DNA from: Oscillospiraceae bacterium
GTDB taxonomy: Bacteria > Bacillota > Clostridia > UMGS1840 > HGM11507
Direction: 5' to 3'
NCBI GenBank assembly: GCA_015068525.1
Contig: SVKJ01000009.1
Location: 9,312-73,311, forward strand
Length of the DNA: 64,000 nt
Part shown: piece by piece, positions 45,664-55,352 of the stretch
Layout of the letters: each line of letters begins with the position of its first letter
Numbering within the stretch: the stretch's first letter is position 1
The notes under the pieces: model-generated
Told to the model about the DNA's origin: nothing
Seen by the model: the letters and a program-made list of their open reading frames with translations, nothing else
The model's database searches: none
Position numbers and translations under genes: made by a program

Positions 45664-46374
45664 ATGAATAATCAAATTAACTTGATGGATGTAGTGGGTA
45701 TGATTCTTAAAAGATGGTGGATTGTTGCTGTTTCTACTGTTCTTTTGGGAGCAATATTTTTTACAGTATCTGAATATTTTATACCTGAAAAATACACATC
45801 TAACGGTAAACTTTTAGTAAGTAATACTGTTAATACAGTGTCGGAGGACGGCAGTGTTGCTGCGGAAAGCATAAATACTCTTAATGCTTCTGCAAGACTT
45901 TTAAGTACATATATTGAAATTTTTAAAACTGATTCATTCCTTTCTAAAATCGCGGCAGACAGTGGAACAAAATATACTGTTGGTCAAATAAAAGGAATGG
46001 TTACATATACATCGCTAAATCAGACAGAGGTTCTTCAGGTTTCAGTTTTGTGTCAGGATAAAATTGATGCAAGGCAGATTTGCGAACTGATACTTGATAA
46101 TGCTCAGTCGGAAGTTGAAAGAATAGGAAGCGGCGGGTCTGTTACAATTATTGATGAAGCGTCTTCTCCTACAACTCCTACATCTCCAAATAAAACACTT
46201 AACAGTATTATCGGAGTGTTACTTGGTATTATCTTAGGTGTACTTATAATTTTCGTAATTGAATTTTTTGATATAAGAATAAAAACAGAAGATGACTTGG
46301 TTTCAAAGTTTGATTTACCGATTTTGGGAGTAATTCCTGACTTGGAATCATCACTTGTTAAAGGAGGTAAATAA
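45664..46374 (+). CDS. Wzz/YveK-type tyrosine kinase modulator
   Basis: 236 residues. Two membrane helices (about 18-38 and 175-198) flank an extracellular Wzz-type domain. The sequence LMDVVGMILKRWWIVAVSTV leads in, and the C-terminal tail that would activate the kinase follows SPTTPTSPNKTLNSIIGVLL. It controls polysaccharide chain length and switches on the adjacent BY-kinase. Its stop is 1 nt before the kinase start. Confidence 0.88.
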   Translation: MNNQINLMDVVGMILKRWWIVAVSTVLLGAIFFTVSEYFIPEKYTSNGKLLVSNTVNTVSEDGSVAAESINTLNASARLLSTYIEIFKTDSFLSKIAADSGTKYTVGQIKGMVTYTSLNQTEVLQVSVLCQDKIDARQICELILDNAQSEVERIGSGGSVTIIDEASSPTTPTSPNKTLNSIIGVLLGIILGVLIIFVIEFFDIRIKTEDDLVSKFDLPILGVIPDLESSLVKGGK

Positions 46375-46375
46375 G

Positions 46376-47155
46376 ATGTCTATATTTAATAGTAAAATAA
46401 GAATTCCTCTTGGGAAAAAGAAAAAACCTATCTCTTTAGAAGATGATATGGTAAATATAATAAATGACAACACTAAGTTTAATATTAAAGAAGCCTACAA
46501 GACAACCAGAACAAATATTATATTTGCATTAAACAGCGATAAAGGATGTAAAAGAATTATCCTTACCAGTTCTGTACCGGGCGAAGGTAAATCTTTAACA
46601 TCTATAAATATTGCCATCACATTTGCTATGGCAGATACAAAAGTTTTAATTATTGACTGTGACTTAAGAAAACCTAAACTTCATAAATATTTAGGTGCAG
46701 ACAATAAAAAAGGCCTTTCAAATGTACTTGGAGGATTTGACAAGATAGAAGACTGTATTAAAGAAAATAAAGAACTTAATGTTCATTTTCTTACTGCAGG
46801 GCATACTCCTCCTAATCCTATAGAACTTTTATCAAGTGGAAAAATGGAAAAACTGCTTGATGAACTTTCAGATCAGTACGATTACATCTTCCTTGATACA
46901 CCGCCTGTCAATGTCGTTGCTGATACATCTGCAATTGCAAAATTCTCGGATGGTATACTTTTCGTTGTACGTCATAAATTTACAACACAGGATATGGTTT
47001 ATAAAGCAATCAGCACATTGGAATTTGCTAATGCTAAGTTGTTAGGATTTGTACTTAATGATGTTGATTTGTCTTCATATTCTTATACATCAAAAGTTGG
47101 TTATGGCGGATACCGTTACAAAAATTACTATCAATACAGTAACTACTATTATTGA
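46376..47155 (+). CDS. Bacterial tyrosine kinase (CpsD/CapB/YwqD type)
   Basis: 260 residues. Walker A LTSSVPGEGKSLTSIN (about 65-80), A' motif VLIIDCDLRKPKLH, and Walker B YDYIFLDTPPVN. The last 25 residues are a Tyr cluster (eleven Tyr) for autophosphorylation, like CpsD. It autophosphorylates when bound to the membrane modulator and controls capsule/EPS assembly. The start is the ATG at 46376 behind AAAGGAGG. Confidence 0.9.
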   Translation: MSIFNSKIRIPLGKKKKPISLEDDMVNIINDNTKFNIKEAYKTTRTNIIFALNSDKGCKRIILTSSVPGEGKSLTSINIAITFAMADTKVLIIDCDLRKPKLHKYLGADNKKGLSNVLGGFDKIEDCIKENKELNVHFLTAGHTPPNPIELLSSGKMEKLLDELSDQYDYIFLDTPPVNVVADTSAIAKFSDGILFVVRHKFTTQDMVYKAISTLEFANAKLLGFVLNDVDLSSYSYTSKVGYGGYRYKNYYQYSNYYY

Positions 47156-47174
47156 TAAATAAGGCGGTGGTTTG

Positions 47175-47876
47175 ATGATTGATTTTCACTCGCACATTTT
47201 ACCATATATGGATGATGGAGCACAAAATGTTGAGATGTCAGTAAAAATGCTTGAACTCTCTAAAAGGCAAGGAATTAATACCATCGTTGCAACACCCCAC
47301 TTTTATATAAGAAAAGGAACTGTTTCGGACTTTCTTTTAAAAAGAGAGGACAGTTTCAATAAACTTAAAGAGTATATCGATAAGAATAATCCTGATGTTC
47401 CCGAAATTATTTTGGGAGCAGAAGTTGCATTCTCGGAAGAAATTCTTTCAGTTGATATAAGTAAACTTTGTATTGAAGGGACAAGTTATGTTCTTCTGGA
47501 ACTTCCGTTTTCTTATTTCAACCAATGGATATATGATGAAATATACAATATGTCTATGAAAAATGGTGTAGACTTTATTTTAGCACATATTGAAAGATAT
47601 GTAGGAAATAAGAATGATTTTTCGGCTGTCAAACCATTTTTTGATTTAGATATGCTTATTCAGGTTAATGCAGATACATTTATAGATAAGCATTTTAAAA
47701 AAACAATTCAGACTTTACTTAAAAAATACAGGATTGACCTTATCGGTTCAGATGCTCATAATCTTGAAAAAAGAGTGTCTAATATGGATAAGGCGATAAA
47801 AATTATAAAAAAGAAATACGGCGAAAAAACATTGCAAAAAATTATGGACAACGGGAAAAAAATATTAAATAAATAG
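47175..47876 (+). CDS. CpsB/YwqE-type protein-tyrosine phosphatase (PHP family)
   Basis: About 233 residues. The metal-dependent PHP motifs are DFHSHILPYMDDGA at the N-terminus, TIVATPHFY, and LIGSDAHN near the C-terminus. It removes phosphate from the kinase Tyr tail. The ATG at 47175 is preferred to the TTG at 47172 by spacing from GGCGGTGG. Confidence 0.9.
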   Translation: MIDFHSHILPYMDDGAQNVEMSVKMLELSKRQGINTIVATPHFYIRKGTVSDFLLKREDSFNKLKEYIDKNNPDVPEIILGAEVAFSEEILSVDISKLCIEGTSYVLLELPFSYFNQWIYDEIYNMSMKNGVDFILAHIERYVGNKNDFSAVKPFFDLDMLIQVNADTFIDKHFKKTIQTLLKKYRIDLIGSDAHNLEKRVSNMDKAIKIIKKKYGEKTLQKIMDNGKKILNK

Positions 47877-47888
47877 GTTGGTTGATTT

Positions 47889-49730
47889 ATGAAAAATATA
47901 TTACATAAACTTTTCTTGATGTTTGTTGATTTTTGTCTGGTTGTTGTTTCATACTTGCTTGTTATCCTTTTAATAAGAGAAGACTTTACTGATTTTATAA
48001 GAACACCGCAGGTTGCATACTCAGCCATGATAACAGGAATAGGAATTGTAATTGCTCTTAATGCAGTGGATTTCTACAGTTCTTTGTGGATGTACACAAG
48101 TGTAAGAGAGTACACACTTGGAATGTTGGCAGGTGTAGGTGCTGTGTCTATACTGGCAATAACATCAGGATTTTTCAAAGGATTCTTTTTACCTTATAAA
48201 TACATAATTACGTCAGGCTTTGTCTCTTTGGTTTTTTCTATGGGACTCAGGGTATGTATAAAATTAACATATATGTTTATGGAAAACTACTTTAAAGAGA
48301 ACAATGACGCCAAAACAAATCTGCTTATTATAGGAGCAGGTGATGCCGCAGCATTAGCAATAAGGGAAATAATAACAGATAAAAATTCAAATTACAATAT
48401 TGTCGGTGCAGTTGATGACAATTTGAGAAAACGAGGAATGGTAATATACGGCATTAAAATTTTAGGCACACGTGATGATATTGTAAAAATATGTGAAGAA
48501 AAAAAGGTAAAAGAAATTTTACTTGCAATACCATCTATATCAGATGAAGATAGATATAACATTTTAAATATTTGTTCTGAAACTTCTTGTAAAATAAAAA
48601 TTCTTCCTAAAAACTTAGGTATTTCAGGAAAAATTAAAGTTAAAACAGATGCAAGAAATATTCAGATAGAAGATTTACTATCCCGTGATGTTGTTAAACT
48701 GGATATAGAAGATATGTCAAGAGAATTAAAGGGTAAAACAATTCTGGTAACAGGCGGGGGAGGTTCTATCGGTTCGGAACTTTGCAGGCAGATAGCATCT
48801 TTTGAACCTAAAAAACTTGTTATTGTTGATATTTATGAAAATAACGCATACGATATTGAGAATGAACTTAAGTCAAAGTATCCTCAACTTAATATTAGTG
48901 TTTTAATTGCAAGTGTCAGGGATAAAGACAGGTTAGATAAAATTTTTGACCGTGAAAAGCCTGAAATAGTTTTTCATGCCGCAGCGCATAAACATGTTCC
49001 GCTTATGGAAGACTCTTCATCGGAAGCAGTTAAGAACAATGTTGTTGGAACGCTTAATGCCTGTCTTGTTGCAGATAAGCATAATGTTAAAAAATTCACT
49101 CTTATTTCTACCGATAAAGCAGTTAATCCTACAAATGTTATGGGCGCGTCAAAAAGAATTTGCGAAATGATAATTCAGGGAATAAATAATGTAAGCAAGA
49201 CGAAGTTCGTTGCAGTTCGTTTCGGAAATGTTCTTGGAAGCAATGGCTCAGTTGTTCCGCTGTTTAAAAAACAGATTGAAAACGGCGGACCTGTTACTAT
49301 TACCCATAAAGAAATAACAAGATATTTTATGACTATTCCTGAAGCGGCTCAACTTGTTATGGAAGCAGCAGTTTTTGCAAATGGCGGAGAAATATTTGTT
49401 CTTGATATGGGAAATCCGGTTAAGATTTATGATTTGGCGGAAAAAATGATAAAATTGTCAGGTCTTATCGTTGGGCAGGATATCGAAATTAAGGTTACAG
49501 GTTTAAGACCCGGAGAAAAACTTTACGAAGAACTTCTTATGGATGAAGAGGGACTTTCTTCTACTAAAAATCAAAAGATTTTTGTTGCGAAACCAAATGT
49601 AATAGATTTTGAAAAACTGACAAATGATATTGACATTTTGCTTTCCTATGCAAGAAACGAAGATACTGATAAACTTAAAAACAAACTAAAAGAAATTGTT
49701 CCGTCTTATAAGGAACCATCTTATGTTTAA
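47889..49730 (+). CDS. CapD/PglF-like membrane nucleotide-sugar 4,6-dehydratase
   Basis: 613 residues. Four N-terminal membrane helices (to about 110), a first Rossmann-like domain (LLIIGAGDAAALAI), then the SDR domain with TILVTGGGGSIGSELCRQI (NAD site) and DKAVNPTNVMGASKRICE. In this family the usual Tyr of YxxxK is replaced by Met, as seen here. It makes UDP-sugar 4-keto intermediates for exopolysaccharide. No glycosyltransferase follows, so the biosynthesis locus must lie elsewhere. A terminator follows. Confidence 0.9.
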   Translation: MKNILHKLFLMFVDFCLVVVSYLLVILLIREDFTDFIRTPQVAYSAMITGIGIVIALNAVDFYSSLWMYTSVREYTLGMLAGVGAVSILAITSGFFKGFFLPYKYIITSGFVSLVFSMGLRVCIKLTYMFMENYFKENNDAKTNLLIIGAGDAAALAIREIITDKNSNYNIVGAVDDNLRKRGMVIYGIKILGTRDDIVKICEEKKVKEILLAIPSISDEDRYNILNICSETSCKIKILPKNLGISGKIKVKTDARNIQIEDLLSRDVVKLDIEDMSRELKGKTILVTGGGGSIGSELCRQIASFEPKKLVIVDIYENNAYDIENELKSKYPQLNISVLIASVRDKDRLDKIFDREKPEIVFHAAAHKHVPLMEDSSSEAVKNNVVGTLNACLVADKHNVKKFTLISTDKAVNPTNVMGASKRICEMIIQGINNVSKTKFVAVRFGNVLGSNGSVVPLFKKQIENGGPVTITHKEITRYFMTIPEAAQLVMEAAVFANGGEIFVLDMGNPVKIYDLAEKMIKLSGLIVGQDIEIKVTGLRPGEKLYEELLMDEEGLSSTKNQKIFVAKPNVIDFEKLTNDIDILLSYARNEDTDKLKNKLKEIVPSYKEPSYV

Positions 49731-49736
49731 TACTGA

Positions 49737-49770
49737 AATGGGACTGTAAAAATGTTTTTACAGTCCCATT
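49737..49770 (+). terminator. EPS module terminator
   Basis: Perfect 16-bp stem AATGGGACTGTAAAAA-TG-TTTTTACAGTCCCATT. Confidence 0.85.
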
Positions 49771-49815
49771 GATTTTGATATTAATGTATGGTAATATACC
49801 AATAGAGGTGATGGA

Positions 49816-50628
49816 ATGGATATAAAGCATGAAATTATAGAACCGAATTTTACCGTAAGAGAAGCGGATAAATTTATTGATAATAATTATCACTGGCATC
49901 AGAGAATGGAATTTTTGTACGTTGAAAAAGGATATTGTAATGTAAATCTGCCAATGAAAAAGTACAGAATGGAAGCCGGAGATGTTATTTTTATTCACAG
50001 TGGCGAAATACATGAAATAAATTCTGCATCTTCCGAACTTAATGTTAAAATCTTTACATTCAATCCATCAATACTCCAACAGTTAAATATTGAATTTATA
50101 TATATTACAAACTATATCAGCCAGAGTATGCAAAAAGATGCAAAAATAAGTGAAGTTATAAAATCTATTGTTGATGAAATATATGTAGAATATAAAGAGA
50201 AAAAGCATTTAAGTGACAGTATTATAATTTCTGATTTAATAAAACTATACAGTATTCTTGCACGGTATTTTGAAAACTCAGAAATGATGGAAAATAAAAA
50301 CACAACTAAATTTAAAGTTTTTCAGGAGGCACTTGAATATATTTCTAAGAATTATACTGAAAGTATATCTTTAAAATCTGTGGCTGAGAAAATAAACTAC
50401 TGTGAATCGTATGTGTCAACATTGTTTGTTGCCTTTACAGGAGTAAATTTTAAAACTTATATTGATACTATACGAATAAAACATGCTGTTGATTTGCTTA
50501 AAAAAACTGACAATACAATAGCGTATATTGCTTCTGAATGTGGCTATGAAAATTTAAAAACCTTTAATAATACTTTTAAAAGAATTACTAATAAAACCCC
50601 AAGTGAATTCAGAGAAAAAAACTTATAG
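49816..50628 (+). CDS. AraC-family transcriptional regulator
   Basis: 270 residues. An N-terminal cupin-type sensor (NNYHWHQRMEFLYVEKGYC and GDVIFIHSGEIHEI) is followed by the C-terminal double HTH (about 170-268) with ESISLKSVAEKINYCESYVS and IAYIASECGYENLKTFNN. It likely senses a sugar and activates the two oxidoreductase genes 210 bp downstream on the same strand; this is inferred from order. Confidence 0.9.
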   Translation: MDIKHEIIEPNFTVREADKFIDNNYHWHQRMEFLYVEKGYCNVNLPMKKYRMEAGDVIFIHSGEIHEINSASSELNVKIFTFNPSILQQLNIEFIYITNYISQSMQKDAKISEVIKSIVDEIYVEYKEKKHLSDSIIISDLIKLYSILARYFENSEMMENKNTTKFKVFQEALEYISKNYTESISLKSVAEKINYCESYVSTLFVAFTGVNFKTYIDTIRIKHAVDLLKKTDNTIAYIASECGYENLKTFNNTFKRITNKTPSEFREKNL

Positions 50629-50652
50629 AGTGGCTTTGTTCCACTCTTTTTT
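50627..50652 (+). terminator. araC-type gene terminator
   Basis: AGAGTGG-CTTTGTT-CCACTCT then TTTTTT, starting at the stop codon. Confidence 0.8.
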
Positions 50653-50839
50653 ATTGTGAATACAACAAGGCTTTTTAAAAAACTTGCAAATTTAATTGCA
50701 CCCGTATTTTGCAAGACTGTGTTTTAAAAAAATTTTTTTAAAATTCAAAAAAATTACTGGTATTTTCAAATAATTTACTTGTTGCATATCTTATTGTTAT
50801 ATAGAATGAAACTAAGATATAACATAGGAGGTGCTCTAA
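50653..50839 (+). promoter_or_regulatory. Likely AraC-regulated promoter region
   Basis: No gene is seen. There is an inverted repeat CTTGCAAA (50685-50692) with TTTTGCAAG (50709-50717), which could be an activator site, then A/T-rich sequence up to the AGGAGG of the dehydrogenase gene. Confidence 0.4.
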
Positions 50840-51862
50840 ATGAGTAAAAATTACAAAGTTGTGTTCACAGCACAAAAAAAAGTTGAATTACAAGAATGTG
50901 AAATGCCGGTTGTAGGCGATGATGATATCCTTCTTAAGACAGAAGTTTCTCAAATAAGTACAGGAACAGAATTAACACTTTTAGAAGGTAATGTTGAGCC
51001 GGATTCACCATGGATGAATGATATTCATTATCCTCAGGATCCTGGTTACTCAAATGTAGGTAAGATTGTCAAAGTAGGTAAAAATGTATCTTCGGATTTA
51101 ATCGGAAAAAGAATGTTAACTTTAGCCACACACACAATGTATTATACAATAAATAAAGACGATTATCAGCAAACTATGTTTATTCCTGACTCGGTAAAAT
51201 CAGAAGAAGCAGTTTTTGGAATTATTGCACAGATTACAATGGGAAGCGTACGTTTTTCAGGTTTAAGACCTGGTGATGCTTGTGTAGTATACGGTGCTGG
51301 TTTAATTGGTCAGTTAGTTGCAAGACTTGCAAAATGTGCAGGTTCAACAAGAGTGTTTGTTTGCGATATATCTGATTTACGTCTTGATAAACTTCCTGAT
51401 GACCCATGTTTTGTAAAAATCAATACTTTAAAAGAAAATGCAGCTGAAATTGTTAAGAATAATACGAAATTTAACGAAGGCGCTGCTGTTGTATTTGAAA
51501 CTACAAGTAATCCGAAACTTGTAAGTGATGAAATAGCATGCTTGGGTAAAAGAGGAAAACTTATTATTACAAGCAGTCCTAAGGGAAAAGCACTTGTTGA
51601 TTTAGAATATTGTAACCGTATGGGTATATCTATACTCGGAGCACACAACTCTGCTGTACATACACAAAACGAAGTTAACGGAGATCCTTGGACAAGAAGA
51701 AGAGATTCAGAATACTTTATTGAACTTCTTGAAAAGAATCAAACCACTGCATCGGAAATGATAACTCATAAATGCAGTTTCAAAGATGTTGTAAGTATGT
51801 ATGAAATGCTTATGGAAGACAGAACTCAGGCTTTGGCTGTAAATATAAACTGGGAGGACTAA
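50840..51862 (+). CDS. MDR-superfamily zinc-type dehydrogenase-like oxidoreductase
   Basis: 340 residues. The GroES-like N-domain and Rossmann domain (ACVVYGAGLIGQLVARLAKC) are clear. At the usual catalytic-zinc Cys position the protein has QISTGTELTLLEG, so the first zinc ligand is Ser/Thr, as in bi-domain oxidoreductases. It is probably a sugar-alcohol or sugar dehydrogenase acting with the downstream Gfo/Idh enzyme; the two are 1 nt apart. Confidence 0.82.
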   Translation: MSKNYKVVFTAQKKVELQECEMPVVGDDDILLKTEVSQISTGTELTLLEGNVEPDSPWMNDIHYPQDPGYSNVGKIVKVGKNVSSDLIGKRMLTLATHTMYYTINKDDYQQTMFIPDSVKSEEAVFGIIAQITMGSVRFSGLRPGDACVVYGAGLIGQLVARLAKCAGSTRVFVCDISDLRLDKLPDDPCFVKINTLKENAAEIVKNNTKFNEGAAVVFETTSNPKLVSDEIACLGKRGKLIITSSPKGKALVDLEYCNRMGISILGAHNSAVHTQNEVNGDPWTRRRDSEYFIELLEKNQTTASEMITHKCSFKDVVSMYEMLMEDRTQALAVNINWED

Positions 51863-51863
51863 T

Positions 51864-52916
51864 ATGCTTAAAATAGGTATAATAGGCGCAGGTGCAATAT
51901 CCGAATGCCATATAGAATCTTATATTAAAAACCCGGAAGTTAAGTTATGTGCAATATGCGATGTAAATGAAAATACTGCTAAATTAAGAGCTGAAAAATA
52001 TTCTATTTCAAAGTATTATTCAGATTATAAAGATATTCTTGATGATGAAAGCATTGATGCTGTAAGTATTGTTACACCGACTTTTACTCATAAGAACATT
52101 GTTATTGAAGCACTTAAAAAAGGTAAACATGTGCTTTGTGAAAAACCACCTGCAATGAATTATGAAGAAGCATTGGAATGTGAAAAGACTGCTAAAGAAA
52201 CAGGTAAGATATTAATGTATGCTTTTGTAGTAAGATTTTCCAAAGAAGTTAAATTTATGAAGGAATACATTGATTCCGGTAAAATGGGCGAAATTTACTA
52301 TGCCGAAGCATCCCGTATAAACAGATGTAATAAAATCGGCGGATGGTTTATAAACAAAGATAAAGCAGGCGGAGGCGCACTTATTGACGGTGCAATCCAT
52401 GAAATTGATACTGCACTTTATCTTATGGGATATCCTAAGGCAACAAGTGTCAAAGGCTTTACAAGTCAGATAAATGAAAATCTTCCTGATATTGCAAAAG
52501 GTACAGGAGCAGGATGGATATCTTCCGATGTTAATTCTTATGAAAGAACTGTTGAAAGTCTTGCATCAGGTTATGTTCATTTTGATAACGGAGCGTGCCT
52601 GTATGTTAAAGCAAGTTGGGTTCTTAATACTATAAAAGAGGGCAGAAATGTTGAACTTAACGGAACAAAAGCAGGGCTGCAGTATAATGGCGCAAAGATA
52701 GATATGATTGAACTTTCTGATACAGGTTACTTTATGGAAACATCGCCTCAACTTAATGATACAGTTGACTTGTTTGATGGTGAAATAAATCACTTTGTTG
52801 GCTGTTGCTTGGGTAAAGAAGAATTAATCTGTACCCCTGAGCAAGGTACTGAAATTATGAAAATAATAACCGGAATATATGAATCTGCAAGAACAGGTAA
52901 AGAAGTAATTTTTTAA
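51864..52916 (+). CDS. Gfo/Idh/MocA-family oxidoreductase
   Basis: 350 residues. The N-terminal NAD(P) fold has KIGIIGAGAISECHIESYI and the CEKPPAMNYEEALECE motif (catalytic Lys). The C-terminal beta-sheet domain carries ALIDGAIHEIDTALYLMG with the conserved His. The substrate is a sugar or cyclitol of unknown identity. It is translationally coupled to the MDR gene. Confidence 0.9.
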   Translation: MLKIGIIGAGAISECHIESYIKNPEVKLCAICDVNENTAKLRAEKYSISKYYSDYKDILDDESIDAVSIVTPTFTHKNIVIEALKKGKHVLCEKPPAMNYEEALECEKTAKETGKILMYAFVVRFSKEVKFMKEYIDSGKMGEIYYAEASRINRCNKIGGWFINKDKAGGGALIDGAIHEIDTALYLMGYPKATSVKGFTSQINENLPDIAKGTGAGWISSDVNSYERTVESLASGYVHFDNGACLYVKASWVLNTIKEGRNVELNGTKAGLQYNGAKIDMIELSDTGYFMETSPQLNDTVDLFDGEINHFVGCCLGKEELICTPEQGTEIMKIITGIYESARTGKEVIF

Positions 52917-52928
52917 TTCACAATACAG

Positions 52929-52966
52929 AATGGACGTTTTAGGGACAGACCCCAAAACGTCCATTT
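52929..52966. terminator. GGGAC-A-GACCCC palindrome between convergent genes
   Basis: AATGGACGTTTTAGGGAC ... CCCCAAAACGTCCATT. Fourth GGGAC palindrome; it separates the Gfo/Idh gene from convergent spoVFB. Confidence 0.75.
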
Positions 52967-52983
52967 AGCTTTTTGTAAGGTTT

Positions 52984-53568
52984 TTATAAATTTTTTTCAT
53001 ATATAATTGGCTGTATTTGTTTGTCATCTAAAGCAAAAGATAAGGTATCGCATATTTTAGTCATATCTGCAACTACGGAACGCGGTTTCTTATAAGGATC
53101 ATCCTGATTGAAAGGAACAAAATATATTCCTTTGTAATTTAACAGATTCCCGATGTTTTTGCACGCATTTCCCAAACCATCATTAGTTGATACAGCCAGT
53201 ATGACAGGTTTTGCGTTTCTTAAAGTTGCTTTTACTGCCATTGTAACCGAGGTGTCGGTAACGCCTGAAGAAAGTTTTGCAAGGGTGTTCCCTGTGCAAG
53301 GTGCAACTATAAGAGCGTCAAGTAAGTTTTTTGGCCCTATTGGTTCTGCCTCATAAATGGTTTTTATAACCTTTTTTTCACATATCGTTTCAATCTCATT
53401 TGTAAAATCCCTTGCCTTTCCAAATCTTGTATCAGTTTTTGAAACATTCTCTGAAAGTATGGGTATAACATTATATCCCATATTTTTTACATTTTTTATT
53501 TCAGGAAGGATTTTTTTAAAGGTACAATAAGACCCTGTAAGAGCAAAACCGACGGTTAAATTCCCCAT
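52984..53568 (-). CDS. spoVFB: Dipicolinate synthase subunit B
   Basis: 194 residues of a flavoprotein-like fold: VGFALTGSYCTFKKILPEI at the N-terminus, LIVAPCTGNTLAKLSSGVTD, and VSTNDGLGNACKN. With subunit A it makes dipicolinic acid, the calcium chelator of the spore core, in the mother cell. It overlaps spoVFA by 13 nt. Confidence 0.93.
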   Translation of the reverse strand: MGNLTVGFALTGSYCTFKKILPEIKNVKNMGYNVIPILSENVSKTDTRFGKARDFTNEIETICEKKVIKTIYEAEPIGPKNLLDALIVAPCTGNTLAKLSSGVTDTSVTMAVKATLRNAKPVILAVSTNDGLGNACKNIGNLLNYKGIYFVPFNQDDPYKKPRSVVADMTKICDTLSFALDDKQIQPIIYEKNL

Positions 53569-54440
53569 ATTTTTACCCCCAGTTCACTTAGTATGTTATT
53601 GATAGTGTTTTTGATTATCTTACCTGCCGTTTCAGGTGCAACTTTTCCGGGCAAAGATAATGCGTGAATAACCTTTAAATTTAAAAGGTGCGCATATTTA
53701 AAGTCTACACCTCCGGGTTTTGACGCAAGGTCAATTATAACGGCATTTTTTTTAACCCTTTTTAAACATTCTTCGTCTATTACCGTAAAAGGTATGGTAT
53801 TAAAAATAATATCGTATTTATTTATGTTGTCACATATATTTTGTGTTTTGATTTTTTTATATGAAAAGCAGTCAATCCAGGATAAATCCTCTGTTTTCCT
53901 TGCACTTACTGTAACGAAAGCGCCAAGAGAGGCTAATGCTTTGGAAAGTATTTTTCCTATTCTTCCAAAACCTGTAACAAGTACATTGGCTCCATGCAAG
54001 GTGTAGGGCGTTTCGTTTATTGCAATAGACAATGCACCCTCTACAGTCGGAATGACATTTTCAATATTAAGTTCTTCTCTTACTCCATAATCAAAGTTTA
54101 AAACATCTTTGTCTGTTAATGATTTTTCTATATCTTTTGAAATAATTCCTCCGAATACAATTTTTGAAGAATCAAGACAATTTATAATTTCGGAAATTTT
54201 TATATCTTCCTCAGAATAGGGTGCGCTTAGAAATACATTATCCCTTGATATTGGAATTCCCATAATTATAATATCGTTATCTTTTATTGCATCTTTTAAG
54301 TCGTTATATATAAAAAATGGTACGAAAGGAGTATTTTTGTCAAAACCGTAAACAGAAACATCAAATCCGTCTTTTTTAAATTCTGATGCAACTGTAAACT
54401 GCCTTAAATCCCCTCCGAGAATAAGAATTTTTTTGTTCAA
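53556..54440 (-). CDS. spoVFA: Dipicolinate synthase subunit A
   Basis: 294 residues. NAD(P)-binding fold in NVLVTGFGRIGKILSKALAS (about 148-168), with the N-terminal LGGDLRQFTVASEFKKDGF and a C-terminal KPGGVDFKYAHLLNLKVIHA. It oxidises dihydrodipicolinate or its precursor to dipicolinate together with SpoVFB. Strong evidence for true endospores. Probably under a mother-cell sigma factor; I did not define the promoter. Confidence 0.93.
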   Translation of the reverse strand: MNKKILILGGDLRQFTVASEFKKDGFDVSVYGFDKNTPFVPFFIYNDLKDAIKDNDIIIMGIPISRDNVFLSAPYSEEDIKISEIINCLDSSKIVFGGIISKDIEKSLTDKDVLNFDYGVREELNIENVIPTVEGALSIAINETPYTLHGANVLVTGFGRIGKILSKALASLGAFVTVSARKTEDLSWIDCFSYKKIKTQNICDNINKYDIIFNTIPFTVIDEECLKRVKKNAVIIDLASKPGGVDFKYAHLLNLKVIHALSLPGKVAPETAGKIIKNTINNILSELGVKIWGI

Positions 54441-54621
54441 ATATTAAGCACCTCCGCCCGATGAATAAAAAATAATAAGATAATCTGTTATTATTTTATG
54501 ATTTTTACATTTAATGGTGCTTTTATTTTGGAGTTAAGAAACAATTTTACCACTTTGCAGGATATTGCATTTATAATTATTTTGTTATATAATAGAAAAA
54601 GTAATTATAAGGAGTTTTATA

Positions 54622-55293
54622 ATGATAGAAAAAATTCTTTTTAAAAATCAGGATTTGGAATATAAAAAGTTTCACACAAAACTTATGCCGGGTATTTCCC
54701 CTGACAAAGTTATAGGGGTACGTATACCGATTTTAAGAAAAATCACAAAAGAATACTACGATGCCCTGATAAGAGAAAAATTTTTAAATAAACTTCCGCA
54801 TAACTATTATGAAGAAAATAATCTTCATGCTTTTTTAATAGCCGAAATAAAAGATTATGACAATTGTATAAAAGAAGTTGATTTATTTTTGCCCTTTGTA
54901 GATAACTGGGCAACCTGCGACTCACTCAGACCTAAATGCTTTAAGAAGAATACTGATAAATTGATTTGTAAAATAGATAAGTGGCTTAAATCAGAGCATA
55001 CATATACTGTCCGTTTTGGGATAGAAATGCTTATGGTGCACTTTTTGGATAATAATTTTAAAAAAGAGTATTTAAAAAAAGTTTCTCAAATCAAAAGTGA
55101 TGAGTATTATGTAAATATGATGATTGCCTGGTATTTTGCAACTGCTCTTTTTAAAAGATGGGAGGAAACTTTTCCTTATATAAAAGAAAATAAACTTGAT
55201 ATGTGGGTACATAATAAAACCATTCAGAAAGCGATTGAAAGTTACAGAATATCAGATGAGAAAAAAGTGATTTTAAGAAAATTAAAAGTTTGA
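54622..55293 (+). CDS. AlkD-like DNA alkylation repair protein (HEAT-repeat)
   Basis: 223 residues, all helical, of the AlkC/AlkD fold: MPGISPDKVIGVRIPILRKI at the N-terminus, FVDNWATCDSLRPKCF (conserved W/D region), and VRFGIEMLMVHFLD. AlkD glycosylases remove bulky or positively charged alkyl bases without base flipping. Ribosome binding site AAGGAG. Confidence 0.88.
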   Translation: MIEKILFKNQDLEYKKFHTKLMPGISPDKVIGVRIPILRKITKEYYDALIREKFLNKLPHNYYEENNLHAFLIAEIKDYDNCIKEVDLFLPFVDNWATCDSLRPKCFKKNTDKLICKIDKWLKSEHTYTVRFGIEMLMVHFLDNNFKKEYLKKVSQIKSDEYYVNMMIAWYFATALFKRWEETFPYIKENKLDMWVHNKTIQKAIESYRISDEKKVILRKLKV

Positions 55294-55352
55294 AACTTAA
55301 TGTTGAAAAAAATGCAAAAAAATGATACAATGATAGAAAAAGAGGAGAAACA

